DNA of 64,000 nt from Centropus unirufus (taxonomy: Eukaryota; Chordata; Aves; Cuculiformes; Centropidae): contig VYZI01000002.1 of assembly GCA_013397695.1 (NCBI GenBank), positions 3,385,563-3,449,562 on the forward strand, in the 5' to 3' direction. Below are positions 39,001 through 51,515 of this stretch, in pieces; the first letter of the stretch is position 1; each line of letters begins with the position of its first letter. The position numbers were made by a program, and so were the translations under genes. The notes below the pieces were generated by a model. It made no database searches and was not told the origin of the DNA. It saw only the letters and a program-made list of their open reading frames with translations.

Positions 39001-42000
39001 CTGGCTCACATCATCTCAAACTTTTCTGCATGAGGGTGTTGCTTAGTTCACGTACTGTAGATGTTTCATTTCTTAGCATGGTAAGCTTTACTTCTGATTA
39101 TCAGAATTTTTTTTATAACTCTGGTCGTTGGATTATGATTACTTTAAAAAAAATTTGATATGACTGGACTGGAATAACTTTGAATGTGTATGAAGTTTGT
39201 TAACACAGGGGTGCTTTGTTTACTCATGTGTTACCACCAGCATTTATAGTCCAGTTCTTTTACTCCTCCCAAAGAAACTCAGTCTCAGTGGTGTAGTAGC
39301 CAGTTTTATTTAGAAAGACTGACTTTTCACCAGGCTCTAGGTTCCAAAGAAGAGAATTTCTGAAGACTCTAAAGAGATTAACACATCCAAAAGAAAACCA
39401 GGCTATGCTGTAGTATTCCTATGTAGCCATGGGGGGTGGAGGGGGAATTCGCAAAAGGATGCTGATTGACATCTATGTGTCTACAACTAGTGCTGGCCAG
39501 GTTTTCCATTCCGATTCAAATGAAAGGCCATCTTGCAATTAAAGGCTCAGTTTGCAGTTCCTGATTTCTGAAGGAAGAGGGCGTTTCTATTTATTCCAGA
39601 AACATTTAGTGGTTACATGCATGGCTGGCAGCAATTTCCCACAATGTGTAAATTAGTCAATCCTAAAGTCAGTAAACTTTTGCTTTGAAGTGGACATTAA
39701 TGAAGTGCACCATTAGAGCCTAATGATTGTTCACATTTGTATATTAGGGGCCCCTCTCGCTTTTGATGTCTTAGTGCCTTAGTTTCTTGACTTTAGTTAT
39801 CTAAATGCCAGGACTGCTAAACTCCTAAGAGAACTCAAAAAAAATTTAATGAAAAAAGTTAGTACTGGCCTGACTGATGTTGGCACTTCAAAGCTGGAGC
39901 AGACTAAATTGCTGTAGACTGCTTAATTCAAAAGTGCTCCCTTGTGGATGACAGTGCATGGTGACAAAGTTCAATTGGCAACAGGAGACAGGCAAGATCA
40001 AAGACCCTCTATTGTAATAGTTTTGTTCCATGAAGAATTGCTTATTGTCAGTAGTTTTTCAAGCCTTTACTGGCTCCAGCTTCATATCAGGATTCCCTGG
40101 TTCAGAACAAACTTAAATAAATAATTGTAATTACATCCTTCTGATAATACATTGCGGTTCTAAACGCTGCATGTTGTCTTTCTCAAAGGTCCAAAAGAGA
40201 AAAGTGTGTGCTAGGAACCCGGGTTTGGGGGAGAGCCTTCTTTTTTGGAACTTTTTCTGTTCAGAGGGATCCTAAATATAAAGTACCACAGAAAGCTGAT
40301 ACCATGTTAGCACGGATTGAGACTTGCTCCAGACAAAGCCACACTACCTTTACTGTCAGGGCAGTGATGCTACATTTTTTAGTTTGCATCACCAGCCAAG
40401 CTGGTTTAACATTTAGTTTAAGATTAAACTGAATATAATCCTGTGAACTGTGCATTCTCCCTCTGATTAAGGCACTCGTCTGAGTCAATACTTAAGCAAT
40501 ACTGAACTTCATACTAGCAATGTTAACACAATAAAAATATCAGAAATATTTATCATTCAAAACTGTTTTCCTTTCCTGACACATACACTTTAAATAAAAT
40601 ATTTTCTTTCATTTGGAAGCAAAAAAAGGCCGTATCTGAAATTACTGAGTTACACTGGAGATCATGTTCATTTTTAGTATTTTGCTATTATCTTTTTTGC
40701 CCCAGTAGCATCTACCATGTGCAAGGAACTGTTGAAAGATCAGAAAGGTTCCATCCCTCATTAACAATATACAAGGATGTTGTCTTATAAAATGTACATG
40801 GTATTGCTGGAATTGCTTGTCTTCATCTAATCACGAAAACCTGTTTGATGACAACTAAGGAAACCACTGTGTGATCATTTTCATGCATCATATTGACAGA
40901 AGTAACTTAATAATCATAAGTTGTACCATCTTTCACAGAAAATTTCAACATATCTGGGACAAGATAATCCAGTAGAAAAGAGATGAGCAAGTACACTTAG
41001 AATGGAAGTAACAAAAACAAATGCTTTGCAATTAAACAACATATTCAGTAGGAATAGATCTGTTGATTTTCTGTTACTATTGATAATTTTAATTTAAACA
41101 AACGAAAAGACAGCATATTGTTGCAGTCTTTCCTTAAAACTCATTTATGAATAGCAACATAAATGTGGCTGTTTCTTTTTTCTTTCTTTTGGCAAGATCT
41201 GAAAAAAAATTCTAAACAGGATTAGAAATGTACTATGCCTATACAATTTAGCTCTAGCAACTTCATGGTTGTAAATTATGATGGAACACATCATTAGCTG
41301 CAGACTTGTATGTTCTCCCTTAATCATGCTGAAGTACACATAAGCCCCAGCTGAGCAATTATGAATAATTAAATCAATTAGAGACAGCCTAACACCAGGT
41401 CTTGTGGCTAAACTGGTGTCAGCATCCATAATATTTTAACAGTAAATGCAAATGCGTGCATTTGGATGGAGGGAAGGAGGTGGACAAAGGCTTATACAAA
41501 TGCCAAAGCATGTTGCTTAGTGATGGCTTTACAATAATATCATGAAGATTATAAGCAACCTTCTCAAGGAAAACAATGGTAATGAAACTCCAATAAAATA
41601 TTTTTGCACAAGGTTTAAAGCTTAGAAATTACTTAATTAAAAAAGGATAAAATGCAAGGCCTAAAAATATGCTGAATATATTAGGTTTCTACATTCATTC
41701 AAAATAAATACTTTCCTTGATGAATTGTGACTAGCCTCTTTTATTTGGTTAAAAGTAGTTTTCTTTAACATCGTGCAAAAATCAAATAAATAAAACAAGT
41801 TGATTCCCTTTCAACTCTTCCAGGAAAAAAAAAATACATATTTTTTGTACATTTCACTGAAAGAGAGAAAAATCTGAAGAAAACATGCAGATTTTGCACA
41901 TCAACTAGACAGTAACAGCACTATTTAATACTTGTAGAACATGTCCAATGTGTTTGCTAACAAAAAGAGAAGTTTTAAACCTCTCTGCACTCTTTCGAAG

Positions 42001-45000
42001 AGAGAGAAGATATGAGAAAGTCCTTTTATTCTCTTGCCATGATGGACCCAACCACTCTTGCGCAATGATCTGCTCTTCTGTGCCAGCCATTAGATGTATT
42101 GTTTTCTCTGCCACTGCATCATGGTCATGCCCATAACAGATATTGACTGCTTCTCCTTCTAACTTGTTTTTCTGCAGAGAGGAGGAGAGAACAATTTTTG
42201 GCTCTTTTGCACTTTGTCTCTTCATGCAGGGAAGTTACAACATTTCCCCTTTCTCTATAATAACTACAGACCAATGAGCCAAGTCAGAATTAGCATCTAT
42301 TTATAATTCTGCTCTCTTAAGTATATGTTTAATTTTAAGCACACATTTTTATTCTATTCACTAAGGTACAAAGCAGCTCCTTATAGACATTTAAGTGCTC
42401 TCCTAACCTAGAACACATTTCTGTACAACAGGAACAAGGAATTATGTTCAAGACTTAGTATCCCCACACCTACAGAAGTTAATAAAGCCTGAAAGGAATA
42501 CTTAACTATTGCTACAAGCTTATTTATTTTGTTAGAAAAATGCCGTATGAATAGTATTTGCTGTAACTGATCGTTGGGATTGTACAAATAGTTATTCTGC
42601 TATTGTTATTACCTGACTACATAATGGGAGATTTTGAAGAGTCATAACCCCCATTGCATGAATATAAGGGAAAAACTATCCTGGTTTTAGGCTCAAGGTG
42701 TCTTGGAGCACCTGACAGTTTTTATTACAGGAAGCAATTTAAAGTGCCTAATGATCATAGACATGTTGAAAGATAATCAGAATTGAACATATTTAATGTA
42801 TATTGTCTTTAAGACTTGCTGAACATATAATTTGCATAGGTACACTCTATTTGTTTTAGAAGGCAGTTATCTGCATCCCACATGAGGCCTTTGAGTGTGT
42901 TTCAAAAGCAATGATTATAATCATTATCACAAAGCCCATGCAGCAAGTCATTGAGGGAGCCAGAAATAGAATCTGTTTCCAGAGAATCAACCCAGTGCTT
43001 CATCTGCCAGGAAGCTCTGTTTCCGTGCTCCCTTGCAACTTGATCAGCATTGAATAATTCTCATGCTTTGTGGTGTTCATTGCAAGAAACAGAGCTTCAC
43101 ACATGTGCACCACCTAGCTCAGATGACTATGATACACGTGGAAAGCTTTTATTTCTTCTTACTTGTGGAGGGCAGTTCAGTTTCTCTATATAAATCATGA
43201 AATCTTGGTCACTTTTTCACTTTTGACTAGGAATTAATTGTAATTATTTACTATATAAACATATACACAGTTACATCCCAATCTCAGTACAAGATCTGCT
43301 AAGAAAATGTTCAATCAAGAATCAAAATGTAAACTGTGTGAGAAGGAAAAATGTCAAAATCTTTAGAGATGACATTTATTTCTCTGGCTGTGACATTTTG
43401 ACCTTGCCCATATGATTGTACTGACCAGCATTTGTAGTGAAAAAGCTCCCCATTTGAACTTTCTTTTCTGGAACAAGGTGTTTTATTATAGAATTATGAC
43501 TCCTTTTTGTAAAAGTAGTGATTATTCCAGGATTAAATCACTTTTCTGATAGAATAGACTACCCTTGAGCAGCCATTCTACCGTAACTATTTCAGTGGTC
43601 TTCCTACGTAGGCAGGTTCTCACGGAGGTCAGGGGATTGGAGAGGATCCAGAGCAAAAGCTAAGGCTAGGAACATCTGAAAATAAGGTTGCAGCTACCAT
43701 GACGTGACCCGCTTAAAAACAGAACCCTTGCCAAATTTCTTCTTCTGCCTTTCCATCTAATGGGAACTAAATACCCTCAGCAATCCAAACTCATGGAGTC
43801 TTCTGAGGACCTACATGAGCTGCTGGGCTTAATGCCCCCTTTCAGGGGAATGGCAGCATTTTATACTTATTGTTTTTGTGGAAGTACAGATGAGGGGAAA
43901 GTGTCATTCAGGAGGGCATAAAACCCATTATCCCTGCCAAAGAATAAGACTTCTTAAATATTTGAATTATTATGCTGCTTCTGTCTAACCACAAAGCGAT
44001 GCAAAGGTGCCAGAGATCGGTCTCCAGCTGTTAACCTGAGCACTGGTACCTGTGCTCTTTCTGCATAAACTAACTCAGGAAGAAAAACTATCTTATCCTA
44101 TTTACCTGGCATTTTGTTATGGAGAATAATCCCTGTGCAGGTGAACTGCCACGTCTACCAGCAATACCCAGCACTAGATTGTCCTTTTATTTTCTCAGAT
44201 TAGTAGTACTTTCACTCCTCTTGCTTATGTGGTGTAGACACATTTGGCACGAATCAATTGATAAAAAAATTTATGATAATTACAAGCATCTGATTTTGCA
44301 GATCTTACATATGTAATCCTAGTCATACAAATCATTGGACATGAAATTCCTCTGTGGAACTGACTTGATGAGGCAGGATTATGTCTGAAGGACTTGCAGA
44401 TCGACTTTCTATAAACGAAAGCAGAGATACAATTTCTGTGGCTAGTGGTCACTGTAAAATCAGATCCAGGGTTTTAATATTATAATTTCCATTATATAGA
44501 TATAAAATAAAAGACTACACTAGCCTGAATAAAGGGTTTGAATGCCAGCTCATTTTTATGCTGGTATTGATAAAGAAGAAAAACTAACAGAATAGAACAG
44601 TTTGAAGAAGTCTAGTAAGCATTCCATTTTGTCTAAAATGCAATGCTTGTTCCACTATAAAATTATCTGTGAGATAAATCAAAACTGCTTTATTTTATGC
44701 TATGTATTGACACTGTATCTGAAAGTTCTTTGAGAAAAATTTTAGCCCCATTAAAATTCATTATATAATTTTCACTGACTGAAGGAACCAGGGTAGTACA
44801 GCATTATTTTTGTAAGCAGAATTGTGAATTTGTCAACATATATTTAAAACATATTTTAAGATGATTGCATGATTAAAATCTTTACTAAAAATTCTCATTG
44901 CTGGGAAATAAATGCTGAAAAAAAAAAACCAACAAAAAACCCAACAAACTCCCTGGCCATAACAAAAAGGAGTCCTTCTAGTTTTGTCTTCTACATTGCC

Positions 45001-48000
45001 TTTAGGGAAAGGATAATACTGGCAAGAGAACTTCTATATTACAGTGTCATTATTATTCCTTAGGCAGATCTTGATGGTGATTAAATAGCGAAGGTGAACT
45101 GATTTACTGAAAATAGCTGCTTTTTTTCTGAGCAAAAAGAAGGGGAATAAAATAAAAACAAAGTTAATGATGTTTGGATTTTTTTTTTTTTCAATTTGTT
45201 CTCCCTCAAAATATTTTCTTCCAAGTGCATCGTCTTATTTCATGTTTTGGCAATCTATGTGACTATTGGCCTGCTGTAACCTTAATCATGCAGTTTTTAA
45301 AAGATTTAGTTTATGTATGTGGAACAAAGTTTCCTCAAGTACAAAATCAAGACTTAAACACACTGAATTCTCTGGAATTTTGTTGATGAGTTGTGCCTTG
45401 ACTTTAATAAGAGCAGATGTGTGAGTGCATCTGTAACTTTGTACCAAGAAATTTTTATGTTTTGAATAATCATTCTCTAGTCCTCTTTTTTCCTTGGGAG
45501 AAAATAAACTGCAATTCCTTATTGTTTGGTGCAGTACATTTTCTTTCTCTCTTTGAAGTGCACTGAAGTAGTGGTGAGCCAATGATCTTTTCCGTTCTCT
45601 GATCTACATATCCTCTGGAAAAGGGATATGGGATATTATCCAGTGATCTGGGATCTGCCTCATGAAAATGCACAGAACAAATATGAAGCTAGTTCACTTT
45701 TATGTTTCTGCCAATGGTTTTGATAGAAGAAATTTCTTTTTCTGCAAAACACGGTAAGAAAAAATCTGATGATCTCAGATCTTGTCTCTAATATAAGGCA
45801 TGCAGATTCGAGTGCTTTTTGTAATCTGATGGATCCATTAGCTTTGCTGGAGTCATGTACTAAAGTTAAACTTTTTAGGATTAATCCTCTTTTAGTTTGC
45901 TTTCCATAATGTTAATTAATTTGTTCCCAGTTGGGAGTTTTTGTAGGTATTTAGTGGCAAGCAGAGCTTTAAAAAATGAAAACACATATCTACTACTTTC
46001 TCATTATACTTACGTTAAATTTCTATAGCCTTTTTCTTCACATTGTACTTCACAATCACTTTTTAATATTCTCTGGAATCAATTATCACGTGGAGATATG
46101 CAGCTGTTCCACCCAAGATAAAGCATTGCATCAAAGGATAAATCAGGAAATTTAAAATTTGTTTTCATTCTGGCTTTTTTTGGCTTTACACAAAATCAAT
46201 TGTCTTATCGAAACCAAAATTAATCTGAAATCATTCTCACTCTACATCATCAAGTGTATCAAGACTGCAAAGTGCTGTTGGGAGGAAATAGGTGTGAGAA
46301 TCCGATAAAGGAATTACTGTGTACAGGCACTTTTTACAGGCATAGGCCCCTGGTCAAAAGTGCTAGTGCATATAGATCTGTATTCAAACAAAACTCAGAC
46401 TATAGTCTTCAGCATCAAATCTAGGTCCCCTCTACATGAAACAGGCTCCCAGAAGATGCTGGATGTACATGATATACCTCTACATAGCACAGCATAGCAT
46501 AACCTTTTCATGTTTCTGAAGTGTTTACTGTCCAGAGAAAGAAATCATCTGCTTTGGGAAGCTACATGAATTTTTAAAATTAAACCAGAAGCAAACAAAA
46601 CTCTAAGAGGAAACAGTTTTCTGGTGAGAGAGTAGAAAGTTAAAACAAAAAGAGACGAACAAGTAAAATATCTATGACTCCTGAGTATCACTGTAAACAG
46701 TTTGCTTAACATCTTAAATATATGCAAAGTAATGACAAGAATCAAATGCTATCTTTATTGTCAAGTGACATTCCAATTATTTACAGACATTATTAATGTA
46801 GCATGATTAGCTGACCTGGAGGGAAAAATTGAGGATAAATTGTATGGTTATCAACTGCAGGTTTATTGGTCTAAGACTTCCACCACAGGGAGTGGCTGCT
46901 GTATGGAACTGATAAACGTAGAGATTTATAAGGTCAAGTTTTATGAGTCTACAGATTCCTTGCGGTGTATTACCACATCCTTATTACAAGCCCCTGCTGC
47001 TGTCCAGCTAAGCCACCAGAGGTAATATATTACACTTGCTTCTTCAGATTTTTTTTCCAAGGGAAAGGAGGAGCAGGTCAAAATAAAATACAAGCTTTAT
47101 GGGATTGTATTTGCATCTTTCTTTGGGCTTTGGGGATGTAAGGGCAGATTGTCAGGAGCTGGGGCATGAGTCTGGAAAAGGTATGAAAAAGTGATTGTGA
47201 CATTTAGAGAAATATAAGATGAAAATATTAAAATAATGGTTTTGTTTTAAGAAAGATAAAAAACAGTGAGATCTAATAGTGACATCTTTAGCACAAACAG
47301 ATTTAGTGACTTGATTATAGTAAGATAAGTAAGCATAAGGCTCTTGCTCAGCAGCTGATACCTTGCTAAATGGTCCTTTCTAATAATTAGCTAATTTGGT
47401 ACAAACAAAAAGTCAACAAATTGCCTGATCATTCTAAGATGTTTGTACATTTAATAAAGTTTTATATGGTTTCAGCATGTTATTTGTAGGACCATTCTAT
47501 TAACAGGATTTTTAGGTGTATATGCAATAACACTGCTCAATAAAAAAAAGTGTCTCTGTGCTTTTAGTGCTTTTATCTTTTTCATAGTTGTTTCCTCTTT
47601 ATCATATTAACAGACAGGTCTTGTGCACGTGCTATTGATATCATCTGAAACACACTGGCCTCATGTCTAATTAATGTGATGTGCCAATTAATGGAAATAC
47701 TGTTGTTTATTTTATTTCGTAGTTCTGAGATATGTCACAAGAAGGAATATGACTAAAATGTACTATGTCAGTACTTCAACAATTATTTAACTCAAGCTTA
47801 CACCTTCATGATTTAGATGGGAAAACCACTGATAACAATATAATCCTATTTACTATTCCTTAGTTAAAGCAAAATTTCTGTCATGAAACCACTGACCTAC
47901 AAGTTATGTAGGATTCATGTAACTTGTTTTATTTCATTGGCATTACATATTGTTAAAAAAAAAATAAAAATGAGTGCCCAGATCAAGGGACAACTAGATG

Positions 48001-48024
48001 GAATGATAATGTAAAATCTTCTAG

Positions 48025-48602
48025 ATTCATAGAATCATAGAACAGTTTGGGCCTTTAAGATCATCTAGTTCCAAACCCCCTGCCATGGACAGGGACATCT
48101 TCCACTAGATCAGGTTGCTCAAAACCTCACTCTACCCGGCCTTGAACACTTCCAGGGAGGGGGCATCCACAGCTTTCCAGGGCAGCCTGTTCCAGTGTCA
48201 CCATCCTCAACATGAAGAATTTCTTCCTAATGTCTAATCTAAATCTATCTTCTTTCATCTTAAAACCATTACCTCTCATCACTACGTAACCTTTAGCAAC
48301 CTGGAAGGTTGCTAAAAGGTGTCCCCAGAGCCTTCTCTCCCATCGGCTAACCAAACCCAGCTCTCTCAGCCTGTTCTAGAACGGGAGGTACTTCAGCTCT
48401 CTGATCATCTTTGTGGCCCTCCTCTGGACTCACTACAACAGATCCATGTCCTTCCTGTGCTGAGGACTCCAGAGCTGGATGCAGTACTCCAGCTGAGTCT
48501 CACAAGAGTGGAGTAGAAGGAGAAGAATCATCTCCTTCAGCCTGCTGGTCACACTACTTTTGATGCAGCCCTTCTTTTTGTAGCACTATATGGTTGGCCT
48601 TC
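48025..48602 (-). repeat. CR1 LINE fragment, 5'-truncated
   Basis: It opens with ATTCATAGAATCATAGAAC (the CR1 3' repeats in antisense). It continues through CCCCCTGCCATGGACAGGG, the GGGAGGGGGCATCCAC block, and the C-terminal protein region (CTCTGGACTC, TGGATGCAGTACTCCAG and AGCCTGCTGGTCACAC in antisense). It breaks off near 48602 in the block that normally reads GGTTGGCCTT. Stops and indels show it is dead. Confidence 0.92.
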
Positions 48603-50218
48603 ACATAAAATATAACTGGGTCATTTGATTTATTCAATGAAGACGCTGGAGTGGAATGATACATCTAAAAGTCTGTTTGCTGTGTTCTTAGTGAATTATT
48701 CAGGTGTAACATTATTGAGACTCATTTATCTGAACAAGTTATGTTCTATCTCTAGAATCTGATGCAAAGTTGTACAGGACATTAAAGGCTGAAAATAAAT
48801 GGGCTTTTCATTTCAACTTTTTAGGCATTCATCATATAATTATCTCATTGTGTAATTGTGAACATCCTTCATTGTGTTCTACCTTGCAAACAGTTAACAG
48901 CATTGTACATTGGATGTATCCCTGATTTTCAGCCTTTAATTAATTGTAGAACTCATTTATTGCCTTAAGTAGTGCAAAAGAACAGAAACATAGCCTGAAT
49001 ATCCAAATTCCTGGCCATGTAACAAGCCTGAGACATGGACTACAGAAATCCATGGTGTTGTAAAATTTTTTCTTCCCATAGCTTCAGAAAAGCAGACTAA
49101 CATTATCACAATGAGAATTGCAGTACATAGATTGGAAGAAATTGCATTCTGATATAATTCCATTCTTTAGGCAAATATGATTGTCCAATGGAAATTAGTC
49201 ATATTCAGCAAAATATAGCAGGGTTTGCATCCGATAGACAAGAGGTGGTTTTGAAGGAAGTCTGTTTTTCAGAGTGATGACAGTGGCAAAGTGTTTCATC
49301 AACCATAATCATCTGCTTTCAATATAAAATTATTCAAAATACTAAAACAGTAAAAATGGAAGAAGTATCAAGTATCAGTACTGCATATCAATTGTTTTCA
49401 GGATTCCCCTACTCTAAGAATTCCTCTTACAAACTTTCCATTTTAAAGCCAGCTCAGTAAATGACCTTACTTGTGTCCATGAGAATATCCTGCTCTCTTT
49501 CACGAATGACAACAACAAAAAAGGAATAAAGTATTGGATTTTTTTTTGCTATCCCTACTTTATGTTACAACTTACTCACAGACCTTAAAACTAAATAACA
49601 TTAGATCATCCACTCTGACACTCATTTGGCTCTAGTCTTTTGCACATACCTCTTTCTGCAGAATTTAGAGAAGAAGAATGAGTACACAGCCTGCAATTAA
49701 ATAAATTAAAAAGCAATTAATATTAAAAAAGCAATAGCTTCAGCCATATGGTAACAGGTATGTAACAGTGCATAAAAATCACTTTGGTTTTGGGTTAAAA
49801 ATTGAGCATTTATTAGTGACTGGGTGACAAAGTAAAATAACCTTAAAGAGATTTCGTCTGATGTCTGGATTATTTGCTGAGGGTGTAGGAGAAGATGAAA
49901 TAAGATAGCATCGATGGGGAGACAATCCTTTTTCTAAAATGGAGGAAGAATCTCTTGAAATGTTAAAATTTGTTAAAACATAATGGGAAGATGTTGATAA
50001 CAAGAGAATAAAAGAGAGAAATAAAACACAAAATCTTGAACATAAACTGGATAAAATGGTTGGCAACAAGGGGCACATGGCAAGAAATTGGAATGCTTCA
50101 ACTTAGCTATTTTATAAAGCAAGTATGATAGTACACATCTCTGTCTCTGAGTTTTCACCCTACCTCTGAATATGACAGTTTGGTCAAATGATGTCATTTT
50201 GTGGCTGCTGAGATATTT

Positions 50219-50398
50219 GGGAGAAAGAAGGGAGAAAGTAGTAGTGAAGGCAAGAAAAAGAGGAAAAGAAAAATTTTTTCCTTTCCTTTTTTTTTTCCTT
50301 TTTCTTCCAGTCTTCCTGCTCTTTTCTATTTCTCCTCACTTCATCCTTTTAACTCTCCCTTCTCACAGAAGGTCTTTTTTTTTCCCCTTAATTTGGAA
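50219..50398. repeat. polypurine-to-polypyrimidine switch tract
   Basis: About 55 bases of almost pure purine (50219-50273) pass abruptly into about 125 bases that are almost pure pyrimidine. At the junction AAGAGGAAAAGAAAAA meets TTTTTTCCTTTCCTTTT, so the two halves are imperfect reverse complements and could fold as a long A/G-C/T hairpin or adopt triplex (H-DNA) form. Open frames across it (50172-50419) are low-complexity artefacts. Confidence 0.75.
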
Positions 50399-51427
50399 CT
50401 GAGTAGCGTTTATGTTTAAAATGGAATGTCCTTCTACCCTCACACTCAAAAAAGACATTGAAAAGGATCTCTGTATGGCAGAGAAGAGAAAGGAGCTCTG
50501 CTTTTTATGTCATACAATATTGGTTCAATATTGAAAGAGAAAAATTCTGTAAGGCTGTTTATTACGTGTTTCCTGACCCATGGGACTTGTAAAATCCTCA
50601 AACAGTTCCACTTTATTAAGAAGTAGTTAGAGCAACTGGAAAGTGCTTTGACCTGTTGGCACATCCTGAAGAGCCTCAGAGATTCTTTTATACTTAAACT
50701 CAGAATTGAGACATTTAACCATTGAAAATTCCAGATCTTTTTGTTGGCTATTCTCTTCCCCAAGCTTTAAGAGAAAAAAAATGTTTTATTTGTTCCTATA
50801 ATTGTTGCCAGCTTTATGCATTATTGCATATTTTATCCTGCTCATTGAGATCAAAATAAATCAACATCAATTTTTTTTTAAAGTTGGACTAATATTTTTT
50901 TAACTTCAAGCTTTAGATGAAAGGTCATGAGAAAAGGTCATAATAAATTTTACAAAAAAAGGGGAAATGAATCCTAAATATAAATAAAAAGCAAATGTAG
51001 AACTTCTCTTCATACAGCTACTACTAACTTTTTTCTATTTATAAACCGTTAAAGCTTGGACAGGTGAAAAGATACCTGGGTTTTAAAACCACAAGGACGG
51101 TGTTAATCACTGTTCTCTTGTTTGGAAAGGCAGCTCAGTCATTTCTGCTTTGTAGTATAGTAACAGATGGCATCAGGTACATACCAGAGGCAGAAGGAGA
51201 AGTTATCAGCACAGTTGCTCTAATATATAACTTAGTACTCTTTTTACATGGCAAAGAGACAGAAAAGGTCAACAGAAACTGTGTATTTGTTTTGTACAGA
51301 TACATTCAGCAGGGCACTTCTTCCAGTGCCCTCCCAGGCGCAGTGGAGCAGAATGTGGCTGACTACTGCAGAAATGCTGGCAAAGCTAAGAAGCCAGGCT
51401 CCTGTTGTTATCCAAGGAACTAGAAGC

Positions 51428-51515
51428 TTGATCCATAGTTCAGTGGATTCAGTGAATAAGTTCACATGGATTTCAGTGAGTTTTGGGTCAGATCCCATTT
51501 CTTAATTCTTCGTTG
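51428..51515. repeat. possible old amniote interspersed repeat
   Basis: CTTGATCCATAGTTCAGTGGATTCAGTGAA ... GGATTTCAGTGAGTTTTGGGTCAGATCCC has two inward-facing TTCAGTG/GATTTCAGTG words between GATCC ends. This resembles a semi-palindromic repeat remembered from reptile and bird genomes (words such as CATTGACTTCAGTGGG and GGATCAGGCCC). It is heavily diverged. Confidence 0.3.

Larger units (their letters stand above)
30401..48024. other. noncoding AT-rich DNA, no supported gene
   Basis: Intron-like or intergenic sequence. Small structures include an ACCATAGTA-type tandem patch at 32541-32590, a T16 run at 38315-38330, and A-rich or T-rich tracts at 44921-44945 and 45179-45192. An open frame of 146 codons at 33109-33549 (minus) and a few exon-like patches are discussed as findings. 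Confidence 0.5.

Noticed and set aside
50172..50419. Two 72-76 codon Phe/Ser/Lys-rich frames
   Set aside because: They are low-complexity translation of the purine/pyrimidine tract.
51064..51423. 119-codon plus frame as a stand-alone gene
   Set aside because: It overlaps two other open frames of similar length and its translation is not recognisable. Only the exon-like sub-block is kept as a weak finding.
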